A DNA stretch of 64,000 nt from Steromphala cineraria (Eukaryota > Mollusca > Gastropoda > Trochida > Trochidae), in contig OU744737.1 of assembly GCA_916613615.1 (NCBI GenBank), positions 4,422,001 through 4,486,000 on the forward strand. Direction: 5' to 3'. A model generated the notes under the pieces. The model worked only from the letters and a program-made list of their open reading frames with translations. It ran no database searches and had not been told where the DNA came from. Numbering within the stretch: the first letter of the stretch is position 1; each line of letters starts with the position of its first letter. The position numbers were made by a program, and so were the translations under genes. Shown here one piece after another: positions 22,217-33,860 of this stretch.

Positions 22217-24830
22217 AAATCAAGAAATGGCTATTCAATCTTGGAATATCGAGCGTGACATTCCTGTGAGTGATATGATCTTGTTATATCATTAACATAT
22301 ACGATTTATATAAATACTCTGAAAGTCTACTTCACATGAAAGACACTACTGATAACCGAAGTTCTTAAAGAAAACTTGGTAGTTGTGAGAAGGGCACAAA
22401 TCAAGAAATGGCTATCCAATATTGGAATATCTAGCGGGACATTCCTGTGAGTGATATGATCTTGTTCTATCATTACCATATACGATTCATATAAATACTC
22501 TGAAAGTCTCCTTTACATGAAAAACACTGATGATAACCGAAATTCTTAAAGAAAACTTGGTAGTTGTGAGAAGGGCACAAATCAAGAAATGGCTATCCAA
22601 TATTGGAATATCTAGCGGGACATTCCTGATTGATATGATCTTGTTCTATCATTAACATATACGATTCATATAAATACTCTGAAAGTCTCCTTTACATGAA
22701 AAACACTGATGATAACCGAAATTCTTAAAGAAAACTTGGTAGTTGTGAGAAGGGCACAAATCAAGAAATTGCTATTCAATCTTGGAATATCGAGCGTTAC
22801 ATTCCTGTGAGTGATATGATCTTGTTCTATCATTAACATATACGATTCATATAAATACTCTGAAAGTCTCCTTTACATGAAAAACACTGATGATAACCGA
22901 AATTCTTAAAGAAAACTTGGTAGTTGTGAGAAGGGCACAAATCAAGAAATTGCTATTCAATCTTGGAATATCGAGCGTTACATTCCTGTGAGTGATATGA
23001 TCTTGTTCTATCATTAACATATACGATTTATATAAATACTCTGAAAGTCTACTTCACATGAAAAGACACTAATGATAACCGAAGTCCTTAAAGAAAACTT
23101 GGTAGTTGTGAGAAGGGCACAAATCAAGAAATGGCTATCCAATATTGGAATATCTAGCGGGACATTCCTGATTGATATGATCTTGTTCTATCATTAACAT
23201 ATACGATTCATATAAATACTCTGAAAGTCTCCTTTACATGAAAAACACTGATGATAACCGAAATTCTTAAAGAAAACTTGGTAGTTGTGAGAAGGGCACA
23301 AATCAAGAAATTGCTATTCAATCTTGGAATATCGAGCGTTACATTCCTGTGAGTGATATGATCTTGTTCTATCATTAACATATACGATTCATATAAATAC
23401 TCTGAAAGTCTCCTTTACATGAAAAACACTGATGATAACCGAAATTCTTAAAGAAAACTTGGTAGTTGTGAGAAGGGCACAAATCAAGAAATTGCTATTC
23501 AATCTTGGAATATCGAGCGTTACATTCCTGTGAGTGATATGATCTTGTTCTATCATTAACATATACGATTTATATAAATACTCTGAAAGTCTACTTCACA
23601 TGAAAAGACACTAATGATAACCGAAGTCCTTAAAGAAAACTTGGTAGTTGTGAGAAGGGCACAAATCAAGAAATGGCTATCCAATCTTGGAATATCGAGC
23701 GTGACATTCCTGATTGATATGATCTTGTTCTATCATTAACATATACGATTCATATAAATACTCTGAAAGTCTACTTCACATGAAAGACACTAATGATAAC
23801 CGAAGTTCTTTAAGAAAACTTGGTAGTTGTGAGAAGGGCACAAATCAAGAAATGGCTATCCAATCTTGGAATATCGAGCGTGACATTCCTGATTGATATG
23901 ATCTTGTTCTATCATTAACATATACGATTCATATAAATACTCTGAAAGTCTACTTCACATGAAAGACACTAATGATAACCGAAATTCTTTAAGAAAACTT
24001 GGTAGTTGTGATAAGGGCACAAATCAAGAAATGGCTATCCAATCTTGGAATATCTAGCGTGACATTCCTGTGAGTGATATGATCTTGTTCTATCATTGAC
24101 ATATACGATTCATATAAATACTCTGAAAGTCTACTTCACATGAAAGACACTAATGATAACCGAAATTCTTAAAGAAAAAACTTGGTAGTTGTGAGAAGGG
24201 CACATATCAAGAAATGGCTATTCAATCTTGGAATATCGAGCGTGACATTCCTGTTAGGGATATCGCCTTGTACATACTCTTAAAATTTAATCTACATGCA
24301 AAAATAATATTTTACTTCATTCTACTTATACATATAAGCAATTTCACATACTTTATAATCCGACGACACAAAACAACACCATTCAGATTAAATCAAGACC
24401 ATAATCTGAAGAATTCAAAGTTTGTAAGAAATGGCCATTCAATCTTGGAATATCTATCTTACATCTGCCATGAGTGGCCTTATCTAATCTTTAACCTTAT
24501 CTTACTTATACATATAAGCATTTTCCCATAGTCTGAACATAGGACAACATTCATGATCACCTAAGATCATAATTTAAAGAATAACTTGTGACAAAAGGTG
24601 AAAAAGAAATGCCCATTCAATCTTGGAATATATAGCTTACATCTGGTGTGAGTGTTCTAATGTTAAAGATCTAACGGATATCCATCACTTAAGATACTCT
24701 GTAACACTTGCTTAAAAGCAGTTCATGATATAAAGATTAAATTTGTAAATAAAAGGTATTAAAGACCAATGGCCATTCAAACTTGGAATATCTAGCGTAT
24801 GTCTACCATGAGTGGTCGTATCATCAATAA

Positions 24831-25348
24831 TCTTTACACATACACTCGTTACATACCCCTGAACTCTTCTCCATGTCATATTTTCTTCATCTAAGTCCTT
24901 TTTGTCAATAAGGTTATTTTCTTCATCAAAGTCACTGTTTCAAATAACGTCTGGAATTTATTTTGTTAAACAAAAGTCAATTTCTTTATCAAAGTTTTTG
25001 CCCCCTATAGAGTCATTTCTTTTTCGGAATTAATTTTTTCCAATTAAAGTAAATTTTTTTCAAAGGTTTTCCCAAAATTAAGACACTTTTCTTTATCAAA
25101 GTTTTTTGTACAAATAATTAAAAAAAATTTCATCAACTTATTTATTCACCAGTTTATTTTCATTATGTCTAACTTTGATCAAAAACACTCTTTTCAAACG
25201 AATTAAGATTAAGTGTTAAAATTCATAGACAAATGATATCATTTATATAGATATCCCAAGATCGTACAGAAAATATCTTAAGATATTCACATATTCCAAG
25301 GTTGAACAGGAGGTTTTAGATTTCGTCATATCTTAAGATTTCCGTACA
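24831..25348. other. Right interior of the 14.3-kb element
   Basis: AT-rich with several diverged copies of cttcatcaaagt (24885-25110). Bases 25245-25348 carry extra palindromic cttaagat and ccaagatcg blocks just inside the right inverted end. No gene seen. Confidence 0.5.
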
Positions 25349-25447
25349 TATCTTAAGATTTTTTATACGATCTTGGAATATTGAAATATTCCAAGATGGT
25401 ATAGGTCAAATCTTAAGATATTTTTTCTTCCAAGATTGTATAGTACA

Positions 25448-25965
25448 ACACCACTACCACCTCCTTGAGAGCTGCAGAGATCAGTACCAGTCAACAGAGT
25501 GTGCACCACCGTCTCTGAAAAGACCTGGGAAAGGAGGAGTAGGGATGCTGATACATCAAGATTTTGCCTATGTTGAGATCGATACATCATCCATTCAGCT
25601 GGAATGCCTTGGAGTTCATTTGATATCACAGTCACTTTCTGTTTTCACAGTCTACAGACCACCAACTCTTTCATTGAAACATTTCAGATCTGAAATTAAC
25701 AGACGAGTTACCCTTGCTCCATCACAAAAGACTGTTGCCCTTGGTGATTTCAATGTGGATTTGAGCAAGCACACCTCGTCATCCCTGCCTCCTGAATCTT
25801 TTCAACAGCTGATTAAGCATCCGACATCATGTCTATGTAAGGGATGTACTTTGTCGAAGAGCTGGTGTCGTTCCATGCTACTACAGCTTACATGACATCA
25901 CCTATACTGTAATTGCTAAAATCCAGTGCTCAAGGTACATCCTTAATTCAATCTGATGCAAAACT
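25448..25965 (+). pseudogene. Helentron endonuclease, part 3 (C-terminal half)
   Basis: It reads KRPGKGGVGMLI, then LSVFTVYRPPTLS and VALGDFNVDLS (the GDFN motif carries the catalytic Asp and Asn). After a frameshift near 25810 it reads VVPCYYSLHDITYTVI, corresponding to the final S-x-H-D block of exo/endonuclease domains, where SDH is usual and here is SLH. Together with 10742-11163 this makes an almost complete endonuclease. It shows that the Helentron once spanned both sides of the 14.3-kb insertion. Non-functional because of frameshifts and insertions. Confidence 0.8.
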
Positions 25966-26078
25966 CTGCTTTTATTTCAGCATCAAATCATTTAGAATTT
26001 TGAATAGTTTGTTTTTGAATAGTTTGTTTGCTACAATTGTGGAGTTGATAGGTTATTTATTCAAGTTGAATTATACAG

Positions 26079-26157
26079 AGAACAATAATGGTGCTTTATG
26101 ATAGTATCGTTAGAGGTTTGGAGCATTTGAGGAAGGGGGAGACATCTGTTTTTACGG
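26079..26157 (+). pseudogene. Unrecognised gene X, exon a
   Basis: It is bounded by atacag and a gtaaaa donor. The open frame reads VLYDSIVRGLEHLRKGETSV. It belongs with the exon at 26280, which has a duplicate at 54868. I do not recognise the family. No other copy of this exon was seen in the window, so its place in the gene rests on adjacency and phase only (it ends with one base, and the next exon supplies two). Confidence 0.4.
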
Positions 26158-26279
26158 GTAAAAAAACTTTCTAATTTAAATCTGCGACTTGTTTCACACA
26201 TACACATTCCTAGTCATATCATCTCATAATTTGGAATACCTTGTGTATTTTTTATTCATTTTTAATTTATCGTTTTCAG

Positions 26280-26395
26280 AGGAATCCAATTCCAGAGTGG
26301 AAGAAGAACGTAAGGAATGCCCAGAAGAAACTTATCATATTTGACAAAGGGTATGATGCCAAAGATTCAAACTTGGAATATGTTCTTTAATCGAT
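26280..26395 (+). pseudogene. Unrecognised gene X, exon b (copy 1)
   Basis: Acceptor cgttttcag precedes it. The block is about 95% identical to 54868-54974, and flanking intron sequence is also similar (26170-26640 against 54766-55245), so a genomic segment was duplicated. In the frame set by exon a it reads EESNSRVEEERKECPEET and meets a stop at TATCATATT-TGA in this copy; the 54.9-kb copy reads on. No clear donor follows. Pseudogene remnant likely. Confidence 0.45.
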
Positions 26396-26839
26396 AACAA
26401 TCACCTTGATTTATTCATGAACAGATACGTGCAAAATAGTTCTATAATTGTTTACAAGTACCTATTCAACGTATGCAAAGTAGCCTTATTAAAGCTGTGG
26501 AAATGTCCATTTCATTGTGTGAGGGGGAATATAAGTTCAGGAAAATGAACATACATGGTTCCAAGTGAAAGACAATGTATTTATACTAAATGGAGCAGTG
26601 ACGAATTAAATATACAATGAAAAGTTCAGCCATTCGTTTCCCTTTTCTTACACAAAATGTGAATCTTTATAATTAATGTTGTTCTCTGAATATGGATGAT
26701 TGGTTTGTGTTATGAGATATTTGACACTATCAAAATAATACTGAAGCACAATAGTGAACAGACATAGGGAGAACAAATCTGCTCAAACACATAATCCTCA
26801 TTGAACATTTAAGAAGTAAACACATCAGTGCAGACATGT
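26396..26839. other. Intron-like spacer shared with 54.97-55.25 kb
   Basis: Bases up to about 26640 match the sequence after exon b at 54868. Bases 26555-26670 also match, inverted, the interior of the TTAA MITE at 3515-3864. The gypsy remnant follows. Confidence 0.5.
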
Positions 26840-27225
26840 TGGCTCATCCTTGACACAGATGCGAGCGATTTTGCTATTGGCGTAGTTCTAAGTCAGGTAC
26901 AGGACAGGTTAAAAATACCTACTGCTTAGCTATAGCCAAGTAGAACACTGACAAAACAAGAGAGAATTTACAGTGTCACCTGGAAGGAACTTTTGGCAGT
27001 TGTTAACTTTGTCAATCATTTTAAACCTTATCTCTATGGTAAATCCTTCCTCATCAGAACAGATCAAGGTGCCTGTTTAATCCAGTTCAAAGAACCTTCC
27101 GGAAGAATAGTTAGAACTTCTATCTTCTTCCACTATGAAATAGATCACAGGCCTGGTCGTAAACACGCAACTGCAGATGGTCTTTCTCGCCTCCCATGCC
27201 GACACATGAAGACTCGTCTGTAACT
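26840..27225 (+). pseudogene. Ty3/gypsy RNase H domain remnant
   Basis: It reads DTDASDFAIGVVLSQ at the start of the RNase H domain (catalytic Asp), then SVTWKELLAVVNFVNHFKPY with the conserved Glu, LIRTDQGACL with the next Asp, and HRPGRKHATADGLSRLPC at the end. Stops interrupt it near 26930. Reverse transcriptase, protease, gag and LTRs are missing. This is chromosomal retrotransposon debris. Confidence 0.85.
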
Positions 27226-27239
27226 AGGGAAGTCTGACA

Positions 27240-28378
27240 ATTACAGTTGGTCGATGCAAGTCATCAGGACTTTATCGACAATCAAAAGAATGATGAGGAC
27301 ATAAGTAAAGAGTTAACTTTTCTAGAGAAGGTGAAAAAGCCAAAATGGTCAGAAATTTCTATGTGTAGTGAAGCTGTTGTGTGTATTGAGGACAAGTTAA
27401 CCATTGTTAATGGTGTACTTTGTAGAAAATTTGTACTTCAAAGTACTTATACCCAAAAATAAACAGAAGTTGATCCTTGAGCAATCTCATGATAGTTTGA
27501 CAGGAGGGCATCTAGGAATAAAGAAGACAGTAGAAAAGATAAGACAAAAGTACTACTTGTGTGGGCTCCAAAAAGATGTAGAGTTATGAATTCAGTCTTG
27601 CGATGCTTGTTGTAAACGTAAACCACCTCCAAGAAAACGTCAAGGTCCAATGCAGTTGTCCGGGGTGGGAGTTCCTATGGAACAGGTAGAAACTGAAAAC
27701 GAGAACATCTACATCATAGTGGTTTCAGATTATTTCACAAAATGGGAAGAGGCATATGCAATGCCGAACCAAGAAGCAATAACTGTCGCAGAAGCGCTTG
27801 TTGAACATTTTATCACTTAGTTTGGTATACCTTGACAGATTCATACTGACCAGGGGAGACAATTTGAGTCAAAATTATTTCAGGGCATGTGTAAATTACT
27901 TAACATTTCATGTCGTAAATTTGTATATACTTTACTTTACTTGTTGTGTCTTACCCGTCCTTTGTTATGGTTGGTTCGCCACTCGCAACACATTCATAAA
28001 ACTAGGACAACACCATTTCATCCAAGATCTGACGGAATGGTTGAGAGATATAAACGAACATTTAAGGCTATGTTAAGTATAAACGAACATTTAAGGCTAT
28101 GTAAAGTGTATTTTTAAGTGAAAATAAGAGGGACTGGTGATTTTTACTTTCCTTTTCTGACTATGGATTACCGTTCAACGGTACATGAAAGTACTAACTT
28201 CACCCCTAGCTTATTGATGCCAGGGAGAGAAATAAATCTGCCAGTAGATATGTTTGTAGGCCTCCCAATCCAAGATAATGTTACTTCAACCCATCAATGG
28301 GTAAATGTTGTCAAAGGTCGTCTTGAAGAAGTATTTGTCCTGGCCAGGAAGCACCTGAAACAACATCAATAAAGACAG
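27240..28378 (+). pseudogene. Ty3/gypsy integrase remnant
   Basis: It follows the RNase H domain in the usual order. The zinc-binding region reads HDSLTGGHLGIKKT...SCDACCKRK. The catalytic core keeps its three acidic residues in VVSDYFTKWEEAY, HTDQGRQFES and SDGMVERYKR. It then reads DYRSTVHESTNFTPSLLMPG, typical of the region after the core. Several frameshifts, in-frame stops, a ~73-base insertion (about 27925-27998) and a 29-base tandem duplication (28050-28105) break it. Confidence 0.85.
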
Positions 28379-28440
28379 AAAAAGTACTTGGACAAATATA
28401 CTTAAACTACTGACGGACCGAGTGTATCAATCTTTAGAGG

Positions 28441-28900
28441 CCGACAGCCCCAAGTCATGCCACTACACGACGTCGGGATGTACCCAACACTCATGACACA
28501 TCCCAACTCCAGCTACCTGGAGGAATGTGGAGGAGACCCATGAGGCTGCACCACCCACACGAGAGTGCAGCACACCCTTCGCCCAGCCCACAAGGGAACA
28601 TGGACGATGCCCTTATATAATCCGATACGGGCCAGCCCACAAGGGGACATGGACGATGCCCTTATATAATATGATACGGGCCGGTGCCAGTTCCACCCTT
28701 CAGTAACTGGCACCTCGACTTCGACGCCCAGTATCTGGTAACGGAAGCCTGGGAAGTACTCCAGAGCTTAGCCCCACCCCCTCCTACCCAGAGACCATCA
28801 GGATCCCGAAGTACGGGGCAGAGTACACTCCACATAACAGGGCGACAATTCATTTGCGGCCTTTCACTCTAATACCGGAATTCACCGGATTTTATAAACC
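28441..28900 (+). pseudogene. Unrecognised retroelement ORF fragment, copy 1
   Basis: GC-richer than its surroundings. It includes a ~62-bp tandem duplication (28580-28690, with atggacgatgcccttatat) and a frame reading NWHLDFDAQYLVTEAWEVLQ. A similar stretch at 29915-30000 reads NWSHSTDPVFLITEPWEILP, so these are two copies of one coding family. I do not recognise the protein. Proximity to Penelope-like sequence suggests it belongs to such an element, which is inference. Confidence 0.45.
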
Positions 28901-28969
28901 GGAAGTGGCCTTCCGCCGGCTGATAAACCGGAAGTTACCACCGGAGACCACACTGGCATAACCGGAAGG

Positions 28970-29470
28970 TCTTCAAGTCAGACTTGTGTTTGTTTTGCTT
29001 TAGTATCTCTTTGGGGTATCCCCGTTTAAGATAATAGTTAATGAGATTTAGGGCATGTTTCTCATATTCTATGTCAGAAGAGCAGATTCTTCTGAGTCGT
29101 ACGAATTGACTGAATGGTCCTTTCGTCTTTACATGTGTGGGGTGACATGAAGTGTAAAGCAAATACGAGTGCGTGTCAGTGGGTTTACAGAAAAGAGTAA
29201 ACTCTAAAATGTTGAGTTTATTTTCAATCGAAACCCATGTGTCTAGAAAGGAGACTTTTGCACATACTGTTTCTTGCATTTGTTGCAAGTGAGTAAGAAG
29301 ACTACATTTTTGCTCGTGCAATTGTAGTTCTTTGTGGGATATTTTCGGCCTGTGTGTGTGCAGACAAAGTGGTTTTGTTTGGACAGATAAGAGCAGATTT
29401 TGCAGTTATATCTATCACACACGTCATCTAAAAAGTTGACTGTCCTACCTCATATTTGCTCTTGCTGTCA
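28970..29470 (-). pseudogene. Penelope-like element: GIY-YIG leader joined to RT end
   Basis: Read on the minus strand from 29460, the sequence first gives a Cys-rich block with CKICSYLSKQ and NYNCTSKNVVFLLTCNKCKK, typical of the region leading into the GIY-YIG endonuclease of Penelope-like elements. A second frame then takes over at once: VSFLDTWVSIENKLNILEF, CKPTDTHSYLLYTSCHPTH and FSQFVRLRRICSSD, the C-terminal part of the Penelope-like reverse transcriptase. Normally the RT precedes GIY-YIG, so this order is inverted, as expected at a head-to-tail junction or after rearrangement. No catalytic RT motif is present. Confidence 0.75.
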
Positions 29471-30156
29471 TCCAGAGAAGTTTAGACGCGAACAACTCGT
29501 CTGAACATCTGATCGCCGACATCGCTAAAATTAACATCAACAACAATGCTGATGCCAACAATAAAAGTTTGAACCGCGTGCCCTGATGCTCCCGGAAAGT
29601 ACAAACTACAAAGTGAAGACGAAGACGGTCTAACGGTTCAACTCTCAGTTTCAAAACTTTGTTATCACCTACCATCGCAAAGACGACTGCATAACTCACA
29701 TCTATATGAAGCATGCATACAGCGGCCCAAAGTCGGAACTGAAGAAGTTCTTTAGGGAAACAACACGGAAACCAGGAAAAGACTGTCACAACAGCTGTCC
29801 CCCCGACCCGGACGGACAAGCCCACACAGCCTGTGACTCCGAAAAAGGTACAAACTTTTATATCTGGACATGGTAGATGTCCGTACATTATCCTTAAAGG
29901 ACCTGCTCCCATTCCCGCACTTTGCAACTGGTCTCACTCAACTGACCCTGTCTTTCTCATTACAGAGCCCTGGGAGATCCTCCCAACTCTTCCGTGCGAT
30001 GCCATCCCCGCCAGGATACCGCCATATCGGTACGGGCTTTAACCTGTACGAGAACCCGGAAACCAGGAAACAATTGGATTCCATACTCGATGAATACAGG
30101 ACTCTAGTGGACCCAACAGCGGAACATAGTGACATCCTCGCCAGTATTTTGTAACA
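29455..30156 (+). pseudogene. Unrecognised retroelement ORF, copy 2 with 3' end
   Basis: Frameshifted coding run on the plus strand. The start reads LAVIQRSLDANNSSEHLIAD; the middle shares NW...D..LITEPWEIL with 28700-28770; the end reads GTGFNLYENPETRKQLDSIL and stops at 30151-30153. It is followed by a short 3' region with attaaac. Family not recognised. It overlaps, antisense, the edge of the Penelope-like RT fragment. Confidence 0.45.
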
Positions 30157-30545
30157 TGTGTGCCTCGGCTAAGCCTGTCGACTAGTAACGTGTACCCTTC
30201 TTTTTATAAATGTTTTTTTCCACCTCGGAAATTAAACTTATACTTTACTCAAAACTTTTTGTGATGTGTATTCAAACGGGCCCCTACTGTTAACTCCTCA
30301 AATGTATGGGCCTCCGAGCTGTAGGTTCACTGAACTTACAGCTACACTCTCTACATCATATATTTATATGATGTATTAAATAGAACTTTAGAATCATTCT
30401 TTCTATTTAACTACCATTAAGATAATATTGCCAACTGTTAGATGTTTCATCTATTCACTCTCTTCAGTAACGATTATAAATTCATAGTTTGTCACTTTAT
30501 AAACACGCGGGCTACTAAGCTTTACGTTCACTGAACCTAGAGCTT
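30157..30545. other. Spacer with a repeated hairpin block
   Basis: Two copies of gggc...aagct-[gttcactgaac]-agct lie at 30309-30345 and 30508-30545, each able to fold on itself. No gene was seen. Confidence 0.4.
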
Positions 30546-30890
30546 AACACAGCAAAAATATGTCCATTTCTGTATTTGCGGAAACGTTGCAGAAATTGGG
30601 TAATACAGATTTCCGCAGCATTTCCGAGATATGAACAAACGAATTTCTGCTCTATTTCCGTAATGGAAAAAAACATATTGTTAATTTCCGTTCCATTTCT
30701 TAATTGGAAATAGCATGCGCAGTTGTATATTTCCATTGCATTTCTGACAGCCGTAATCTAAAAGCTTTATGTATCCGCATTGTTTATGAATCCGGAAACA
30801 TTACGTCATTTCTGAATTTACGGAAATGAAGTGGATCGGGGACTGTTAGGATTAGGATTTAGTTGTTGTTCATTTCCGCAGTACTTCCGC

Positions 30891-32420
30891 AGCCTGACTT
30901 TGTTTTCTATGTTTGGGTGTTGTGTTTTTTAAATAAAGTTAGTTTTATTGTGCTTGTGTTTGTAAACTTTGTCTGACATATTGAAGAAAATAAAAAAGTT
31001 GCTAAATTGAAACAAACATCAAATTATTAAAGCCATAAGCTTTAAAAAAACACACTAAACAATCAGTTATGACAACACTTGAATGAAAAATACCGACTTA
31101 TTAGCGTGGTAACTTATTGCTATACTGCAATTTGTGTGTTATATGAAACGACTGAGTTGTTTACATTGCTATTATAGGGCCCCGGTATCATGATCGTATG
31201 TATTCGTTGAATAATTATTGCTCAATTATTATTATTATTAATCTCAAATTAGGCAATCTATGTTCACGAAATATACGTTAAAAAGCTAAGTACACGCGTA
31301 TCTGTATCTGTATCTGTATCGTTTTAACATAGAGTAAAAGTCCATATACTTAAAAACTATACCCAGTCTCCCTCTCATGTAGATAGACCGGGCTTCACAA
31401 ATAAAACAAATACATAACTTTATGTAGCCAGTTGATAGAAACTGGCCGTGAAAACAACAGACAGTAAGTGCACTTGCACCCGTGAGTTATCTCCCTTCCA
31501 CTGTCAACAAGACAGATAGTCAACATTGCCTCGCTGGTCCAGTCGTTGGGAGAGGCAATTATGTAGAAAGGAGGGAAGTAAATGATAGTGTTCTTTAAAA
31601 TTAAATTGTTTTGCACTTCTCCCTAGCCGTGTGTTAACTTAAGTAAAAGTCACTATTGGATTTTGTATTTCACCAACCAAGGACGTAAATATTACGTCCT
31701 TGCACCAACGTACAAAATAGTTCAGATTTCACTTCCGGTTTCTTCTCACGGTGTCACTGCTGAGTTATAGAAATATTCAAACTTATAATTTGTATTCTTA
31801 CATTATTCAGTGCAACCATCATTTAAATTTTATCATTTTTGACTGTCCTTTTTTTTAAAGGTATATATTACAATGTGCATTATGTAGATGGTCATTCCTT
31901 TACTGTATCATTCTTCAGAAGGCCTATTTCATTTTATTACCTATACAGTATGGTTTCAAATAACCGAGTTTATATTTTCAATATGAGCACATGTGCACGT
32001 ATCATATATTTGCCTGGCAACGTTTGTTTCAGCGCATATTTTATTGTCTGTGACGTCACTTAACAATTGTTCATGACATCATTGTAGTGCGTCGTCGCAA
32101 AGAAAACAGGCCGTGAAAGGCTATCTCTGTGAGTTTCAAATAGATAGAATGGGTAATAAAGAATTTATTACAGTTGAAAGTGTGCCATGACTTTACGAAG
32201 CTCATGCGAATTAGTGTGTAATCCTCGTTCTGGATCGAGTAATACAAAATTCACTCTCGTTTTGTAAAATTAATATGGTAATGATCTCTATTTATTATAT
32301 GATTGAGATGATATACTTTGCTCCTCGGTTACCCTGAAGTTGCGATACTCTACACTACATGTATCCAAAACTGTATTCCACAGGAGATATCGTTTTGACA
32401 GATTTTGCCCTGCCACGTTC
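30891..32420. other. AT-rich interior, no gene seen
   Basis: Short ORFs only (73-74 codons at 31395-31616 minus and 31839-32063 plus) with no domain. Contains a tctgta trinucleotide-pair run near 31300 and ttatta runs near 31225. Confidence 0.4.
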
Positions 32421-32740
32421 AACCATACGTCATCAGCATGCTTTTACATCATAAAGTAATGATATCAAAATGTCATGACATAATAATTATGATGACGTCA
32501 CAATGCAATGAGATAACTCCACTGGCAGTCTTATGATAGTGTTATTTTCAGATATGAACATTTTTCATTGAAAAGTAATGAATTTGAAACTCACCGTCGT
32601 GTCTTCCGATATCACATATATCAACACTCGTTGAAAAAAGTATAAATAAATTTGGCAAGATTTATTTCACGATAAATTTGATAAGATAAGAATATTGGGT
32701 GAGATTGTCTATATACCACTCAGGGGTAGTATAATGTAGA
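32421..32740. repeat. Dispersed repeat R1, copy 1
   Basis: It shares with 36290-36660 the blocks catgacataa, gatgacgtcacaatgcaatga, cagatatg, gtgtcttc.gatatcacatat and atcaacac, followed by gggtgagatt. Palindromic gtcttctgatatcaaat words are characteristic. Confidence 0.6.
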
Positions 32741-33860
32741 CTATGTGAACTTAAAGGGGAACTAGTACTTCGAGGCTTTCACACCTAATTGACCAGCAGT
32801 TAAGTACTGCCATAGCCGAGGAAAGAGGTCACGTGACACGGTATGGGCGCCGGCCAAACGAGGTGCGGTCATTGTGACCGGGGAATTCCCCTTTATGACA
32901 TGCGGTCGTTGATTGTCTAAATCATTATCTTGTTCCTATCGAGCAATGAGCTGTTTTGTCTTAGAGAAATGTTTTCGAATCTAAAATGACCCAGCGGAAT
33001 AGAATTGAACAATCATTATGTTTTATCAGATGAAACAAAATTAACACTCATTGTCGTGTAGCTTCAGATTTTCAAATTCTGTATAGTATAGTTTTGTAAC
33101 CAAAATGTTTTATACAATCTTCATTTATGCTTCAGTAACATCACAACAGTACAGTATTGAATAAGTTGGTTTAAACATATATATGCATGTTAAGGTGATC
33201 GGAAAAAAGTAATGTTAATCATACATGAAATAGGATACGCAAACAACCAATAGGCTTATTCAAATGCGTGTTCTTCAGAAAACAAAGATAATTTGCGGAT
33301 AATAACATCATATCGATGAACACAATCCGTACATAGGTAACAATTTGAAAAATAGTTTTTAAAGAGATCACTCATTTTAGAATAATAATCGGTCTTGAAT
33401 AACTTCAACAAAATATACTTGTTTTGAACTGGCAGAATCCTCTTCTTACATGTGAGTGCACCCGTTCAATTGTGTAGTTTTTTAAGATAACAGAATAAAT
33501 AGCTATTATCCTACGGCAATGTTCTAATATTCTGGCTGCAGCCTCAGATAAGAAAATAAATCAAAGTTAAGTCAAGAGAGTTTATTACTCTTGTTGATAA
33601 ATTGGTGTAATAGTTAAATGTTACTGTTTTCCAAGATAGTCAGATAGATAGTTGCCGAATAAAATCATCCTTATGTCAAATCAAACTTCAATACTAGGCA
33701 TACCCAGCAACATCTGCAAACTTATTACTACCAAAAATTAAAACATTCACTCATATATCTTCGTGAGTTTATCATGAGGTAATGAAAAAAAATTTAGAGT
33801 TCAATATCACATGCCAAGTCGATGAAAAATGTCCGTTGAGGATAAAAGGTTGATTATAAG

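Larger units (their letters stand above)
20881..24830. repeat. Satellite array, ~181-bp unit, 16 copies
   Basis: Motif starts lie near 20895, 22236, 22417, 22600, 22777, 22957, 23138, 23318, 23498, 23679, 23858, 24038, 24220, 24438, 24617 and 24778, once the LINE at 21072-22216 is discounted. Every unit contains CAATCTTGGAATATC, the motif also found in the termini of the surrounding 14.3-kb element. The central units are nearly identical, and those right of 24220 degrade toward the edge. A 105-codon ORF (24214-24531) runs across degenerate units and is not a gene. Confidence 0.92.
11164..25447. mobile_element. 14.3-kb insertion with ~99-bp inverted ends
   Basis: The left end reads TGTACTATACAATCTTGGAA, and the inverse of the right end (25349-25447) is almost identical for about 99 bp. 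Both ends include ATCTTAAGAT and CCATCTTGGAATATT blocks. Flanking acac (11160-11163, 25448-25451) is a candidate 4-bp target duplication. The two flanks are the N- and C-terminal parts of one endonuclease, so everything between arrived as an insertion or grew inside one. No transposase was found. Contents are nested LINEs, iterated-TIR elements and a satellite array. The original element was probably much smaller and non-autonomous. Confidence 0.75.

Noticed and set aside
22231..22260. CENP-B-box-like word TTGGAA..TCG in satellite units
   Set aside because: Lacks the essential TTCG and CGGG positions; centromere function is not supported.
24214..24531. 105-codon ORF
   Set aside because: Lies in degenerate satellite units; the same phase is closed in the other units.
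11164..25447. Maverick/Polinton or other known giant transposon
   Set aside because: No polymerase, integrase or capsid genes, and the ends do not start AGT with 6-bp duplications.
29445..29927. 160-codon minus-strand ORF
   Set aside because: Antisense to a plus-strand retroelement coding run with recognisable repeats; no domain in the minus reading.
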